Made by a program: the position numbers and the translations under genes | NCBI GenBank assembly: GCA_021464525.1 | Contig: JADRCO010000910.1 | Span: 1-24,779 of the forward strand | Direction of reading: 5' to 3' | DNA from: Rhizophagus sp. LPA8_4_AMF | Lineage: Eukaryota; Glomeromycota; Glomeromycetes; Glomerales; Glomeraceae | DNA length: 24,779 bases | Shown: positions 1 to 9,311 of the stretch, piece by piece | Numbering within the stretch: the first letter of the stretch is position 1 | Layout: every line of letters starts with the position of its first letter | Notes under the pieces: model-generated | Seen by the model: only the letters and a program-made list of their open reading frames with translations | Database searches by the model: none | What the model was told of the DNA's origin: nothing

Positions 1-35
<35 letters not shown>

Positions 36-36
36 T
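1..36. repeat. poly-T/poly-A homopolymer run
   Basis: The window opens with about 18 T followed by about 17 A. It is a simple low-complexity palindrome and could also mark an uncertain stretch of assembly. No function is proposed. Confidence 0.9.
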
Positions 37-98
37 CTCAAAATTGTTTATTTTCAAAACCCTTTAAAGAAATTAACTGGTGCACTTTTAATAATAAA

Positions 99-148
99 GA
101 TTATCTCTTATTTATAAAGGAAGGTAAATGAATAAATAAGAGATTATC
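99..148. repeat. 17-bp inverted repeat (hairpin)
   Basis: Arms at 99-115 and 132-148 are complementary over 17 bp with one mismatch (left arm GATTATCTCTTATTTAT), separated by a 16-nt spacer. It could be a very short MITE relic or a transcribed hairpin. No flanking duplication is obvious. Confidence 0.7.
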
Positions 149-1011
149 ATTTCGTAATACAATTCTAAATTTAATTTTATAATGTATAATGTGATACTAT
201 GTAAACCTGCGAATTTAAGAATTTTTTTTTATGTTTGAAGAATTTTTGTATGGAAATAACATTTCGAGCGCATAATGTGATCATCCAATCGAATCATTGT
301 AATTTGTCAATCTTCCTAGTTATAATTATCACCTTACACCAAATTTATATGAAAACAAGATAATTGACCTATTTAAGATGGTTGTTTGTTTGTTATATCG
401 AGCTCATTATCACAAATTTTTAAATGTGTGACAAATAAAAAAAAAAAAATCATCTTCAGAATATGATTGGTAATTTCCTTATCAACCCAAGGTATATCTT
501 ATTATATAAAGTAAAAAAAAAATATTTAATACAATAATTAACCTATTTTGTACATATTAAATTTATGTCACAAAAGAAGTGCAGTATTCGAAGCGACTCA
601 TTGTAATACTTGAATTGGGTTTTAACCGTTAAGAATAAAATTAGTAAATTACAATAAACCCAAACAAACATTTTCTTATAAATTACTCGGAAAATATTTA
701 ACATAAATTTAAGTGATCCTATTAAATAAGCAAACATATTTATTATTTACAGACTTGCAGTATTTCATTGCATCCAATCATTATGTGGAATCTATTCGTG
801 ATCATTAGACAATAAAAGGATTAACATGATGTCTCAAATTTTATTAATTTCACCAATCCAAGGTAATCTTTTTACTTCACTTTTTCGACTTTCTATACAT
901 TTTGCTTTTAATTTCTGTTTCAAGTCATCAAAAAAAAAATTCGCATATTATTTATGATTTTTAACAAAAAAAGAAATTAGTTGATTCCTATTTAAGCTTA
1001 GGTCCGGGCTT

Positions 1012-1035
1012 TTGATCGATTAATTTATCGATCAA
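1012..1035. repeat. perfect 9-bp palindrome around TAATTT
   Basis: TTGATCGAT and ATCGATCAA flank a 6-nt TAATTT spacer, forming a perfect inverted repeat in otherwise unremarkable AT-rich DNA. It could be a protein-binding site or chance. There is no adjacent gene to support regulation. Confidence 0.6.
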
Positions 1036-1907
1036 TGAATTAATATTTCGAGAAATTTATCGTTATCTGATAATCAATAACATCACGCGTCTCAGTAATT
1101 TTATAGTTTATTGCGTTCAAAAAATTATTTACAGATTTTTAAAAAAAGATTAAGATTCAATTTTATTGAATCGTAAAAAAAAAATAATTATCATATATAA
1201 AAAAAAATTATATCCGATTATTTCCGTAATTCCGTTATCTCCGGATTTTCTTATTTTCCATGAATCTGCTACATGCTACAATTACTACATGGTCAAAACT
1301 GAATAATTTCCATGACTTGACGTTATTAAATTCCGTGCCACTTATTTGAAGTGCAATGAAGCTACCATTGTAGTAATTATAATCTGCATTTCAAACAATA
1401 TTGTTAAGAAACATTTGTAAAGTAATAGAAAATATTTAATATATAAATTAATTGAAAACAGTGAATGAGATTTTTTAATTTAAATCTATTTTTGACAAGA
1501 AAAGTTTATACAATCAATCAATGCTAAATTTAAATTTACACCCTATATACAGTAGTTATATTTTTTGTATTAGATTATTATTACCTATTTGCTAGAATAT
1601 TTCACAATATTTTCAATAATATCTTTCAAGTTAATTCCTACTATATTATCTCAAGCTTTGGTTTTTTAACTTTTTAATTTATTTATAATATTCTTTATCA
1701 TTACTTGCTAATTATTCTATAAAAATTGATTGATTTTTTCTTTATTTTCTTTTTTTTCTAAATATTATTTACTATAATGACTATATTTTGAATTAACAAA
1801 TAATTGAATAATTGAGCTATTATACTATAGGATTTTATCCAGTTTAAATTTAAATTATTTTTTATTAACATAATAGAAAAATTTGAAATTTTATTAAAAA
1901 TAAAAAA

Positions 1908-2032
1908 TTGCTAAAGCTCACCAGTGGTGTTACCATCCATTATAGTGCACATTTGGCCAAAATTAAAATCTAATAAACTATTGGCCAGGGCTGGTATTAC
2001 ATCATAAATTCACCACTGGTGATATTTAGCAA
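1908..2032. mobile_element. small MITE with CACCAGTGGTG ends
   Basis: The left end reads TTGCTAAAGCTCACCAGTGG and the reverse complement of the right end reads TTGCTAAATATCACCAGTGG, giving terminal inverted repeats of about 22 bp with three mismatches. The 125-bp body holds no coding frame and has an internal TTGGCCA motif on both sides. CACCAGTGGTG is itself palindromic. A degenerate TTGCTAAAT...GCAGGTGATT sequence near 2274-2297 may be a relic of the same family. A target duplication cannot be defined in the A/T flanks. Confidence 0.65.
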
Positions 2033-2702
2033 TACCCTAAAAATAATATACTAGTAATAATGAATAGATTTGTCTATTTCTAAATATTATTGCTATACTC
2101 TACTATTTCTATACATTATATTTTATTATTCTTTATGAAGTAACTTTACAGATATTTAGTAAGAAATTTGCATTTAAATTAAAATTTTTTACATATATTA
2201 AATTTCCATTAAATTTAAATTATTTTATTTATAAATTTACTTATTTTTTAATTGGATATTACAACTGCTATTGCTAAATCTTACTGCAGGTGATTCTTAC
2301 TACATTAGCATTAAAAAGTATTAACAGGTAGAATTTCATAATGTTTTTTAATTCTATTCAAAATTCTATCTAATTCTGATAAATAATAATTATCAGTAGT
2401 AATATTTAGTAATACTCTATTTATATTAGTAACATTCTTTTCAAAATTTTTATAAAAATAACTTTTAAAATAAAATAAAATTATATAATAATTAGCAATA
2501 ATTATAAAGTATAATTTCACTAGTTTTTTTGTTAAAAAAAATTTATAACTTTATTGATAGTATTTAATTACATAAAATTGAATTATAAATATAACTTTCA
2601 AATAAATAATACAAAAATCTACCTCTGCTATATAATGAAAATGTTATTAATCAGTAGTTTGTTAAAATTAAATTCTTTTTATAATTTAAATAAATTAAAC
2701 TG
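2033..2702. other. AT-rich intergenic DNA, no gene seen
   Basis: Very high A+T with no conserved reading frame. Short frames at 2311-2520 (minus) and 2554-2766 (plus) are made of Asn, Ile, Leu, Tyr and Lys codons, as expected by chance at this composition. The second also runs into a transposon end. Confidence 0.6.
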
Positions 2703-2899
2703 CAATAACACCTCTATAAATGCGTACACCCTCTATAAATGCATGCACTATATAAATTCTCTTTAAGTGCACAGTAAACCTAATTCCAACTTATAAAAGT
2801 CTTAATATTTTACTCTTTATAAATATACATCCTTTCTAAGTGCACATTCTACTTTTTTACTATAGTCTCAAAGAAAGTGCACTTAGAAAGGTGTCACTG
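2703..2899. mobile_element. 197-bp MITE with CAGTGACACC-type ends
   Basis: The reverse complement of the right end begins CAGTGACACCTTTCTAAGTG, and the left end begins CAATAACACCTCTATAAATG. Both ends carry sub-terminal repeats of the word (C/T)TATAAATGC or CTAAGTGCAC. The right end is followed by TA; the corresponding left flank is TG, so a TA duplication is only half preserved. The CAGT start and TA flank suggest a Tc1/mariner-superfamily non-autonomous element. No transposase is encoded. Confidence 0.7.
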
Positions 2900-4645
2900 T
2901 ATTTGTAATTTACTTATTACAGTTTAATAAAATATACATATGTTTTTATAATAATATTAATTTTGAATTTACTTTCTATTTATTAATCTTAAAGTATAAT
3001 TTTGTAGTTTAAATTAAATTATTTAGTAAAGTTAACAATTTAATTTTTATATCTGAATTAATAATAATTTATAAAGTAAAATTTATTATAATATATTAAA
3101 ATAATTTTAAAAAACAAAATACAATTATTATAATGCATTAAATAACAAATTTGAAGAGAAGTAAAATATTATGAAAAGTAATTTATAGCTTTATAGGATT
3201 CAAAATTTTTCCATTATGATATTTTCTTATATAAAAGTGGTTTAAATTTTATAGATATTTTATTTTATATTTGGAATAAAAAATATATAAATTTTGTAAT
3301 TACTAATATTAATATTTAATAATAAAAATAAAGTAATTGTAGAATTTTTCAGAAATATAAGAAAATTATGAAATAATAAATAACTTAAAATTTATGTACT
3401 CTTTCTATTATATTTTTATTATAATAAATATATTGGTAAAAATACACATCTCTTCAGAATTAACATTATGTAATTCTACCCATAATTATTTAAAAAAATG
3501 AATGATCTATGTAAATTTTAGATTGTTACCTTTTTAAATATTACTAGAATCATATGTATAAATTTAATTCATATGTATATAAAAACATAACTACAAATTA
3601 ATATTTTTCAGTTATAATAGTTAATATAACCCATGATTGCCATTATTTGACTATAATCGTTAAGTTTATATAAAAGTGTTTCACATTTTTTTCTAAGGTT
3701 TAAGTATCAATGTGTTAAATTATCATTAATGGTAATTGAACAGTACTTTTAAAATATATTTTCCTATTAGAATCTCTTTTACAATATATTTAGTTAAGAA
3801 TTTTACAATACAACCAGTTTGAAGGTCTAATATATCTCACAATAAACTCTTTATAAAAACTCTTCTTAGTTTGAGGATTACATCTTATTTACATTATTTC
3901 TGATTTTAAATATTTTTCTATTATTCTATTCTAATAATACATCTGTAATTATTTTTTCAAAAAACTTAAATAAATAATATTTAAAAGATAAGATTCATAT
4001 CAAATAACTTTTTTAGAAAATTATTCAAAATAAAGTGAACAAAACAAATTTCTATTTAAATTTGTTTACTAATTAATAAATATACTTTTCGTTGAATTGA
4101 CGAATTACTAATTAAATTGTATTTTGACAGACATAATTAATTCATAGTAATTTTATAATAAATAGTGAATTGATCCATTCGCCAAAATGTGACGTAATTA
4201 ATTAGCGGAGAAGTATATTAATAAAATATTATTTTCTTTTGACAAAAATTTATTAATATTTATATAATAAATTTTGATTACTATTATTGCATTTTTTCTA
4301 GATATTTTCATCAAATCTCTAAAATAACTTTTAATTATAGCAAAACTCCCAAATAATATACAATCAACTCTCTCTATAGTCATACATTTGGAATAACCTA
4401 TATTTGATAACTGTAATAAGATGTGACTATAAGTAATAAAATCACATAATCTAATCATAATTTTTGGCCAGAATTATAAATAATTTTTATAATTTCAACT
4501 AGAATTATTAAATTAAAATTTATAAAATTTTATTTTCATAAATAGCTAATAAATATGTAATTCTGATTCTATAGCATTCTTTATAATACAAATAGCTTTA
4601 TTTTAAGTATATACTCACTTTATATAATTATAATTTTCTTATATA
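2900..4645. other. AT-rich intergenic DNA with faint MITE relics
   Basis: No supportable gene. An 86-codon minus frame at 4198-4458 overlaps a transposon-end-like sequence (CAATCAACTCTCTCTATAG at 4361-4379), which resembles the CAGTTCACCCTCTCTATAG end at 7997, so the frame is probably fortuitous. A segment near 3634-3660 (TTATTTGACTATAATCG) resembles the arm of the inverted repeat at 7443-7515. Confidence 0.5.
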
Positions 4646-4702
4646 TAATCAAACCTCCATATAATTACCCAATCGGTTCTGCCAAAATTAGTGATTGTAT
4701 AG

Positions 4703-4713
4703 AGGTGTGACTA
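4703..4713. repeat. Left 11-bp target-site duplication
   Basis: AGGTGTGACTA occurs here and again at 6108-6118, directly abutting both ends of the 4714-6107 element. Eleven identical bases at the exact boundaries are unlikely by chance and mark the insertion event. Confidence 0.85.
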
Positions 4714-6107
4714 AAGTTGCCTGCTGAAAACTTATTTGGCCCAATACTGAAAGTCAAAACTCCTTATATAGTGCCAAAACTGTCAAAATGCTGAAACGCT
4801 GAAACTGCTGAAACTGCTGAAACCTGTTGAAATGCTAAAACCTGCCAAAACTATTTTGGCATTTCGACATAGTTTTGGCATAACTGATACTAATATTTTA
4901 TATGAGTTTCAGCATAGTTTTGATCTTTTTAGAAAATTTATTGCAATATGATTTATTTAATATTTTTACTTTATTGTAATAAAAAAAATTTTATTGATTA
5001 AAAGTCTAGCAATCCAAAAAAATCCCACTCTGACCCTTCCTCAAAGCTTACATTCTAAATATTCTAAGTCCAGGTTCATCCAAAAGTCTGGCAATCTAAA
5101 ATAAAGTAAATAAGAAATGTTAGTACGTTTTTTTAATATTAAGAGAATTTCTAACCCCAGTTCCCCTCTTACATTATTTTCGCGTAAGTCCAGATTCGTT
5201 CTGTTACAAAAAGTCTAACCTACAAAAAAGAAAAGAAATGTTAAAAGCGTTTCTCTTAAAAAAAACAAATAAATTTACACTCTCTCCTTTATTTACCTTA
5301 ATTCCAGAGTCAGTTCATAACGATAATATTCGTCTATAACCTACAAAAAAGAAAAAAGAAATGTTAGAAACGTTTCTTTTAAAAAAATATAATAAATATT
5401 CCTTCCCGCTTTATTTACCTTAATTCCAAAATCTGGTTCGTAATATTTATCCAGCAACCTATAAAAAAAAAGAAGAAACATTAAAAATGTTTCTTTTAAA
5501 AAAAAAATATAATAAATATCCTCCCCACTTCATTTACCTCAATTCCAAAGTTCGGTTTGTAGTATTCGTCTGGCAACTCTATAAAAAAGAAAAAAGAAAT
5601 ATTAAAAACGTTTCTTTTAAAAGAAAATATAATAAATACTCTCCCTCTCCTCCATTTACCTCAATTCTAAAGTCCAGTTTGTAGTATTCGTATGGTAACC
5701 TACAAAAAAGTAAAGAAAAAACATTAGAAATATTTCTTTTAAAAAAATTAATAAATAATCTCCCCTTTTTTTATTTACCTCAATTCTAGAGTCTGGTTCG
5801 CCAGCAACCCTATGTACAAAAAAAATTATTTTTTATTAAAAAAAAAGATTATCAATGATCAGTAGATTGGTTCGATGAGTTATATGACCTGACACTGAAA
5901 CTAATCAGAAATCTGCAAACTGCAGATTATAGTGAATGCTGAAACTATAAGTTTATTATATAATATACTATTCCAAAACGTCAAAACAGTTTTGGCAATT
6001 TTAGCAATTTCAGCATTTCAGCATTTTTGGTTGTCTACCGAAATCTAGTTTCAGCACTTTTGGCACTTTTGGCATGCCAAAACTTCCTAGTTTTGGCAAG
6101 CAACCTT
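4714..6107. mobile_element. Non-autonomous Mutator-like (MULE-type) element
   Basis: The left end starts AAGTTGCCTGCTGAAAAC. The reverse complement of the right end starts AAGGTTGCTTGCCAAAAC. These imperfect terminal inverted repeats are flanked by an identical 11-bp duplication. Duplications of 9-11 bp are characteristic of Mutator-like elements, so the family is an inference from length. Both subterminal regions are built from short degenerate repeats of GCTGAAAC, CTGCC and AAAACT or their complements (roughly 4714-4915 and 5970-6105). The interior is a ~120-bp tandem array. No transposase frame is present. Confidence 0.7.
5070..5815. repeat. Tandem array, six units of about 120 bp
   Basis: Unit starts can be placed at about 5070, 5190, 5311, 5433, 5552 and 5674, with a partial unit from 5793, a spacing of 119-122 bp. 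Each unit starts with a (C/T)(C/T)(A/G)GTTCGTA-like word, continues with AACCTACAAAAAAG and a self-complementary AGAAATGTTAGAAACGTTTC-type stretch, then CTTTATTTACCTTAATTCCA. The units differ by scattered substitutions, so the array is not recent. An overlapping 65-codon plus frame (5487-5684) is a by-product of the repeat. Confidence 0.85.
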
Positions 6108-6118
6108 AGGTGTGACTA
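6108..6118. repeat. Right 11-bp target-site duplication
   Basis: AGGTGTGACTA, identical to 4703-4713, directly follows the right end of the inserted element. Confidence 0.85.
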
Positions 6119-6223
6119 TATAAAGGTTAAATTTAATAATAAAATGATATATAGGTTAGCAAAAATAAGGTGCTTATAAAGAGATATTTTTATATAGGAG
6201 GTAATTATATAGAGGTCTAACTG

Positions 6224-6568
6224 TTGTAATAAAGATTACACAAATTTCATAATTCTGGCCTAAATTATGATTCATGTGATATAATTTTGGTAACAAACCA
6301 ATCAGAATTTTGGAAAAGTTTTGGCATTTTAGAAAAGTTTTGGATGGCAGCTATAACAAAATTCTGAATAATATTAAGATAACTCAGATCTTGTATAATA
6401 AAAATTTTAAAATGAAATATCTTAATCAATGTTGCATTTATAGAAATAATAGAAATATCAAAATATTCATCTCAATGTGATAAATTTAACAAGTTCAAGA
6501 TCATTAAAATCCAATTACTGGTTCTCAAGATAGTAAAATTTGAAGTCAAAAAGTTAATATAACTTTAT
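6224..6568. other. AT-rich spacer, no gene seen
   Basis: No long reading frame. A short direct duplication of TTTTGGCATTTTAGAAAAG and TTTTGGAAAAG-like words lies at 6311-6344. I see nothing else. Confidence 0.5.
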
Positions 6569-6655
6569 ATATTGGATGAGTACTGGGAAAAAGGACCAAT
6601 TAGACAATAAATTTCATTGTTTATTTAGTTTTTTTTTCCAGCACTCATCCCATAT
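6569..6655. mobile_element. Short MITE, GGATGAGTACTGG family
   Basis: The left end reads ATATTGGATGAGTACTGGGA; the reverse complement of the right end reads ATATGGGATGAGTGCTGGAA. The arms are about 28 bp with a few differences, and the whole is about 87 bp with no coding frame. The ends resemble those of the element at 21311-21474 (ATATGGGGTAAGTGCTGGAA), so these are two members of one family. TA duplication is plausible from the TATAT flanks but cannot be proved in AT-rich sequence. Confidence 0.75.
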
Positions 6656-6920
6656 TTGAAAATAGGATTTATTATAAGGTTTATACAAAAACAGATCTGA
6701 GTCTTTTTAGTATTATCAAGATTCTACTGTAACTATCACATTAATTTCTGAAAATCTTATATTAAAAAAGTATTGTATATAGTTATATAATTAACCAATT
6801 AAAATTTAATATATAAATTTTAATTTGTATAATAATTATTTAAAAATTAATTTTATTTTTATATAAAAAAGTATTAACAATTAAGTATGCTACCTGTAAA
6901 ATCTTTAAAACAAACATGTA

Positions 6921-7103
6921 CAGTCAAACCTTTATATAATAATATATCAGGACTCATATAAAAAATTTAAAAAATATCATTATATCAAATTATACCGATA
7001 TTTATATGTCTTCACATATAGTGGGAATTTAAAATTTTATCGGTATATCAAGTTTTTAATAGTGTATCAGTATATCAAATATCGGTATATCGAGGTCTAA
7101 CTG
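6921..7103. mobile_element. 183-bp TA-flanked Tc1/mariner-like MITE
   Basis: The element starts CAGTCAAACCTTTATATAAT and its reverse-complemented right end starts CAGTTAGACCTCGATATACC. TA lies immediately outside both ends (6919-6920 and 7104-7105), matching a TA target duplication. The interior carries several CGGTATATCAA/TATCGGTATATC words, likely subterminal repeats. No frame is present, so it depended on a transposase supplied elsewhere. Confidence 0.8.
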
Positions 7104-7296
7104 TACCTTTATAACTAAATGGAAATGCAAAGAAATTTGTATTTATGTTTATGACACTTTAAAATAATTAAAATTAAATAATTGCACTATTTAACAAAAA
7201 ATGGAATTTAAATATAGATCAAAGTAATATTTATGTTTTGATTACAGCTAATTTTATAATATACAGAATACCCATCATTTACTCTATGCTGAGAGA

Positions 7297-7421
7297 GATT
7301 TGGTAAGATTCAGTATAACAGAATAAAATAAAAACTATATTACTATATTTGGATCAGTACTCTGAATTTAACAATATAGTTTTTATTTTATTTTGAACTT
7401 TACTGAGTTTAATCTGATTAG
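7297..7421. mobile_element. Inverted-repeat element with AAAATAAAAACTATATT arms
   Basis: The core left arm AATAAAATAAAAACTATATT (about 7322-7341) is matched by its reverse complement at about 7373-7392, separated by roughly 30 nt. Looser complementarity (GATTcAGTA / AAACTCAGTA) extends outward to about 7297 and 7421. It is most likely a small foldback MITE. Outer limits are uncertain and no target duplication was found. Confidence 0.55.
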
Positions 7422-7442
7422 ATGTGTAATTTGACATGAGAT

Positions 7443-7515
7443 ACTAGAATGAGACATTGACTAATTAATCAAAACTATGTTAGCAATATTGATTATTTGA
7501 CTATAATCAGATTTT
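7443..7515 (+). repeat. Left arm of a 1.47-kb inverted-repeat element
   Basis: About 73 bp beginning ACTAGAATGAGACATTGACT and including GACTAATTAATCAAAA, TTGATTATTTGA and ATAATCAGATTTT. The reverse complement recurs at 8838-8909 with roughly 15 differences. The arms enclose about 1.3 kb without coding capacity, including a later TA-flanked element. No clear target duplication was found, so the superfamily is unknown. Confidence 0.65.
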
Positions 7516-7996
7516 TCAAGTTATACAGATGACGATTAATTTTGTCTATTAAGCAAATTTTAAATGATAATCAATTTTAATGTAAAATTAATTATTTTTG
7601 ATCAAATAAATTTTTTCATAATCATTATCTTAAAGATTTTCTGAATTAACTGTTAAACTTTCAGAATTTATTTGCTTTTGATACTTTTTGGCCCTAAGTT
7701 CTATCAAATCCAAAGAATTCCAACTAATTTCAGTAAGTGGTACACTTGATAATCTTAATTTTGATATTTAGATAAGTTTTAAGATCCCATTTATTTAAGA
7801 GAGCTTTTATTACATTTGAGTAATTGATACATTTTAAAATGTTTCATCTTATAGTGAAAGCATGGGTTTACCTTCAAATTTTTATAATAAGTCTATAGAT
7901 GATTTAAAAGCAATGTTATGTTTAAATATTTCTCTTATTATATAAAACTTTAGAGATTTGGTACTTTATTATTTCAAATTTTCTTTTAAGCAAATA
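7516..7996. other. Interior of the inverted-repeat element, no gene seen
   Basis: AT-rich, no frame of note. A region rich in (T)GATAATCA words lies at 7565-7640. I see no transposase residues. Confidence 0.45.
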
Positions 7997-8648
7997 CAGT
8001 TCACCCTCTCTATAGTGAATTTTTATATAGTGAATAATACGCTATAGTAAAGAAAAGTCTAAGTACAAATTTTTTTATAAATAATAATTCTTGATATAGC
8101 GAATTTTTATAATAAATTTTCTGTAACTCATAATTTGAATTTAAATATTGGAACCAGTATTAATAAAATGACTCTTGATATAGAGAAGATTTTCACTATA
8201 ATGAATTTTTTATATATTACACAATTAATTAGTGAATTTTTGATCACATGTATAAAAATTATTAAGATTCATATGCCAAATCTAATGATAGTATTAATGT
8301 TGTTGGTAATAATAATATGAATAGAGAAGGTGTTAAAATAAAATTATGAACGTTTATTAATAATATTAATTCTAATCTATATTTTAATAAAAGGGACTTT
8401 TATAACCATCGATCAGAATAGTAAATATTTATGTGCAGGTTTATGAAAAAACCAAAAGAATATATTTTTATTGCATGCTATGTTTAATATATCTAGTTAT
8501 AATTATTACTGATATACATCACGTAACTATAAGGTTTTTTTAATATAGCAAAAATCATCTTTATTCACTATATGTGATTAGTGAATTCCCTTACTATAGT
8601 GAATCTTGATCTTTAGCCTATGAGATTCACTATAGCGAGTGTGAACTA
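7997..8648. mobile_element. 652-bp TA-flanked MITE, TATAGTGAAT family
   Basis: The left end reads CAGTTCACCCTCTCTATAGT and the reverse complement of the right end reads TAGTTCACACTCGCTATAGT. TA lies on both outer sides (7995-7996 and 8649-8650). Multiple copies of ACTATAGTGAAT, TATATAGTGAAT and GATATAGCGAAT occur within 150 bp of each end. The CAGT start and TA duplication point to the Tc1/mariner group. A 61-codon plus frame at 8135-8320 shows no transposase motif and is probably chance. It sits inside the larger inverted repeat 7443-8909, hence is the younger insertion. Confidence 0.75.
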
Positions 8649-8837
8649 TATATCAAACCATTTTTAAAACTTTTGTAAAAAAAACATAATTACTTTGAAC
8701 CAAAAGAAAGTTGAAAAAGTACATAATATTTACAATATTTGCAAGAATTTTTAATCTTGAGTTTTATTTCATAATAAATTATTATTAAAATATCAAAAAG
8801 TTTATTTAATAAATTTTATAATAGTTTCACATAATGT

Positions 8838-8909
8838 AAAATCTGATTATAATAAAATAATCAATGTTACTGATATATTTTGATTAATTAGTCGATGTTT
8901 TACTCTAGT
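8838..8909 (-). repeat. Right arm of the 1.47-kb inverted-repeat element
   Basis: Reverse complement begins ACTAGAGTAAAACATCGACT and parallels the left arm at 7443-7515, including the shared GACTAATTAATCAAAA and ATAATCAGATTTT blocks. Confidence 0.65.
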
Positions 8910-8922
8910 GAGGATCCTAGCA

Positions 8923-9311
8923 CAGGGACGATGATTTTATGTAATCACATATTATCATATAAAATGAATAATTATGTAATAAATACATAATTTGAATTTT
9001 GCACAACATAATGTTGCATAATTTGGATTTCTCTTATGATTTAATGCTTAATCCGCAGTAAAATACCAGCTTTTTTCAAAATTTTCCACCGTTATCAAAT
9101 TATTTTGTGAAAGAAATTGTAATTATCACATGACTTCAAAAAAATAATTTTGCATTTTACGAATGTTAAAGCGATTTTTATCAAATAGTTTGTATATTTC
9201 GTCAAATAACATTACATAATTTCAAAATTTTTTAAAAAAATTTTATCACATAATTTAGTTTTAGCACATACATAATTTATATATGAGTACATCATAATTT
9301 CATCATCCCTG
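8923..9311. mobile_element. hAT-like MITE with CAGGGATGATGA ends
   Basis: The left end is CAGGGACGATGATTTTATG and the reverse complement of the right end is CAGGGATGATGAAATTATG, an inverted repeat of about 19 bp. CAGGGATG-type ends are typical of hAT elements. At least six ACATAATTT, GCATAATTT or CATAATTTC words are spread in the outer parts, like hAT subterminal transposase-binding repeats. The adjacent 8-mers (TCCTAGCA left, CCATAAAA right) do not match, so the target duplication is not confirmed. No coding frame of note. Confidence 0.65.

Larger units (their letters stand above)
37..1907. other. AT-rich intergenic DNA, no gene seen
   Basis: No frame longer than about 64 codons is open here, and none shows recognisable residues or splice-linked continuation. 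The only structure I can point to is a short hairpin at 99-148 and a perfect palindrome at 1012-1035, listed separately. A cluster of TCCG-type words lies around 1213-1245 (tatccg, ttccg, ttccg, tccgg), without a recognisable function. Confidence 0.6.
4646..6223. mobile_element. Old Tc1/mariner-like MITE, split by a later insertion
   Basis: The left edge (ATCAAACCTCCATATAATTA) and the reverse complement of the right edge (AGTTAGACCTCTATATAATT) are inverted repeats of the same end type as the intact element at 6921-7103. With the 1.4-kb insert at 4714-6107 and one copy of its target duplication set aside, the element is only about 170 bp. Repeats of TATATAGAGGT, TATATAAAGGT and TATATAGGT run through its right part. 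The TA flanks are eroded, so the outer edges are approximate. Confidence 0.55.

Noticed and set aside
4198-4458. 86-codon minus-strand frame
   Set aside because: It overlaps a MITE-end-like sequence, is Ile/Asn/Tyr-rich, and has no motif or splice partner.
5487-5684. 65-codon frame within the tandem array
   Set aside because: It spans repeat units and arises because two units happen to lack stops in one frame; other units break it.
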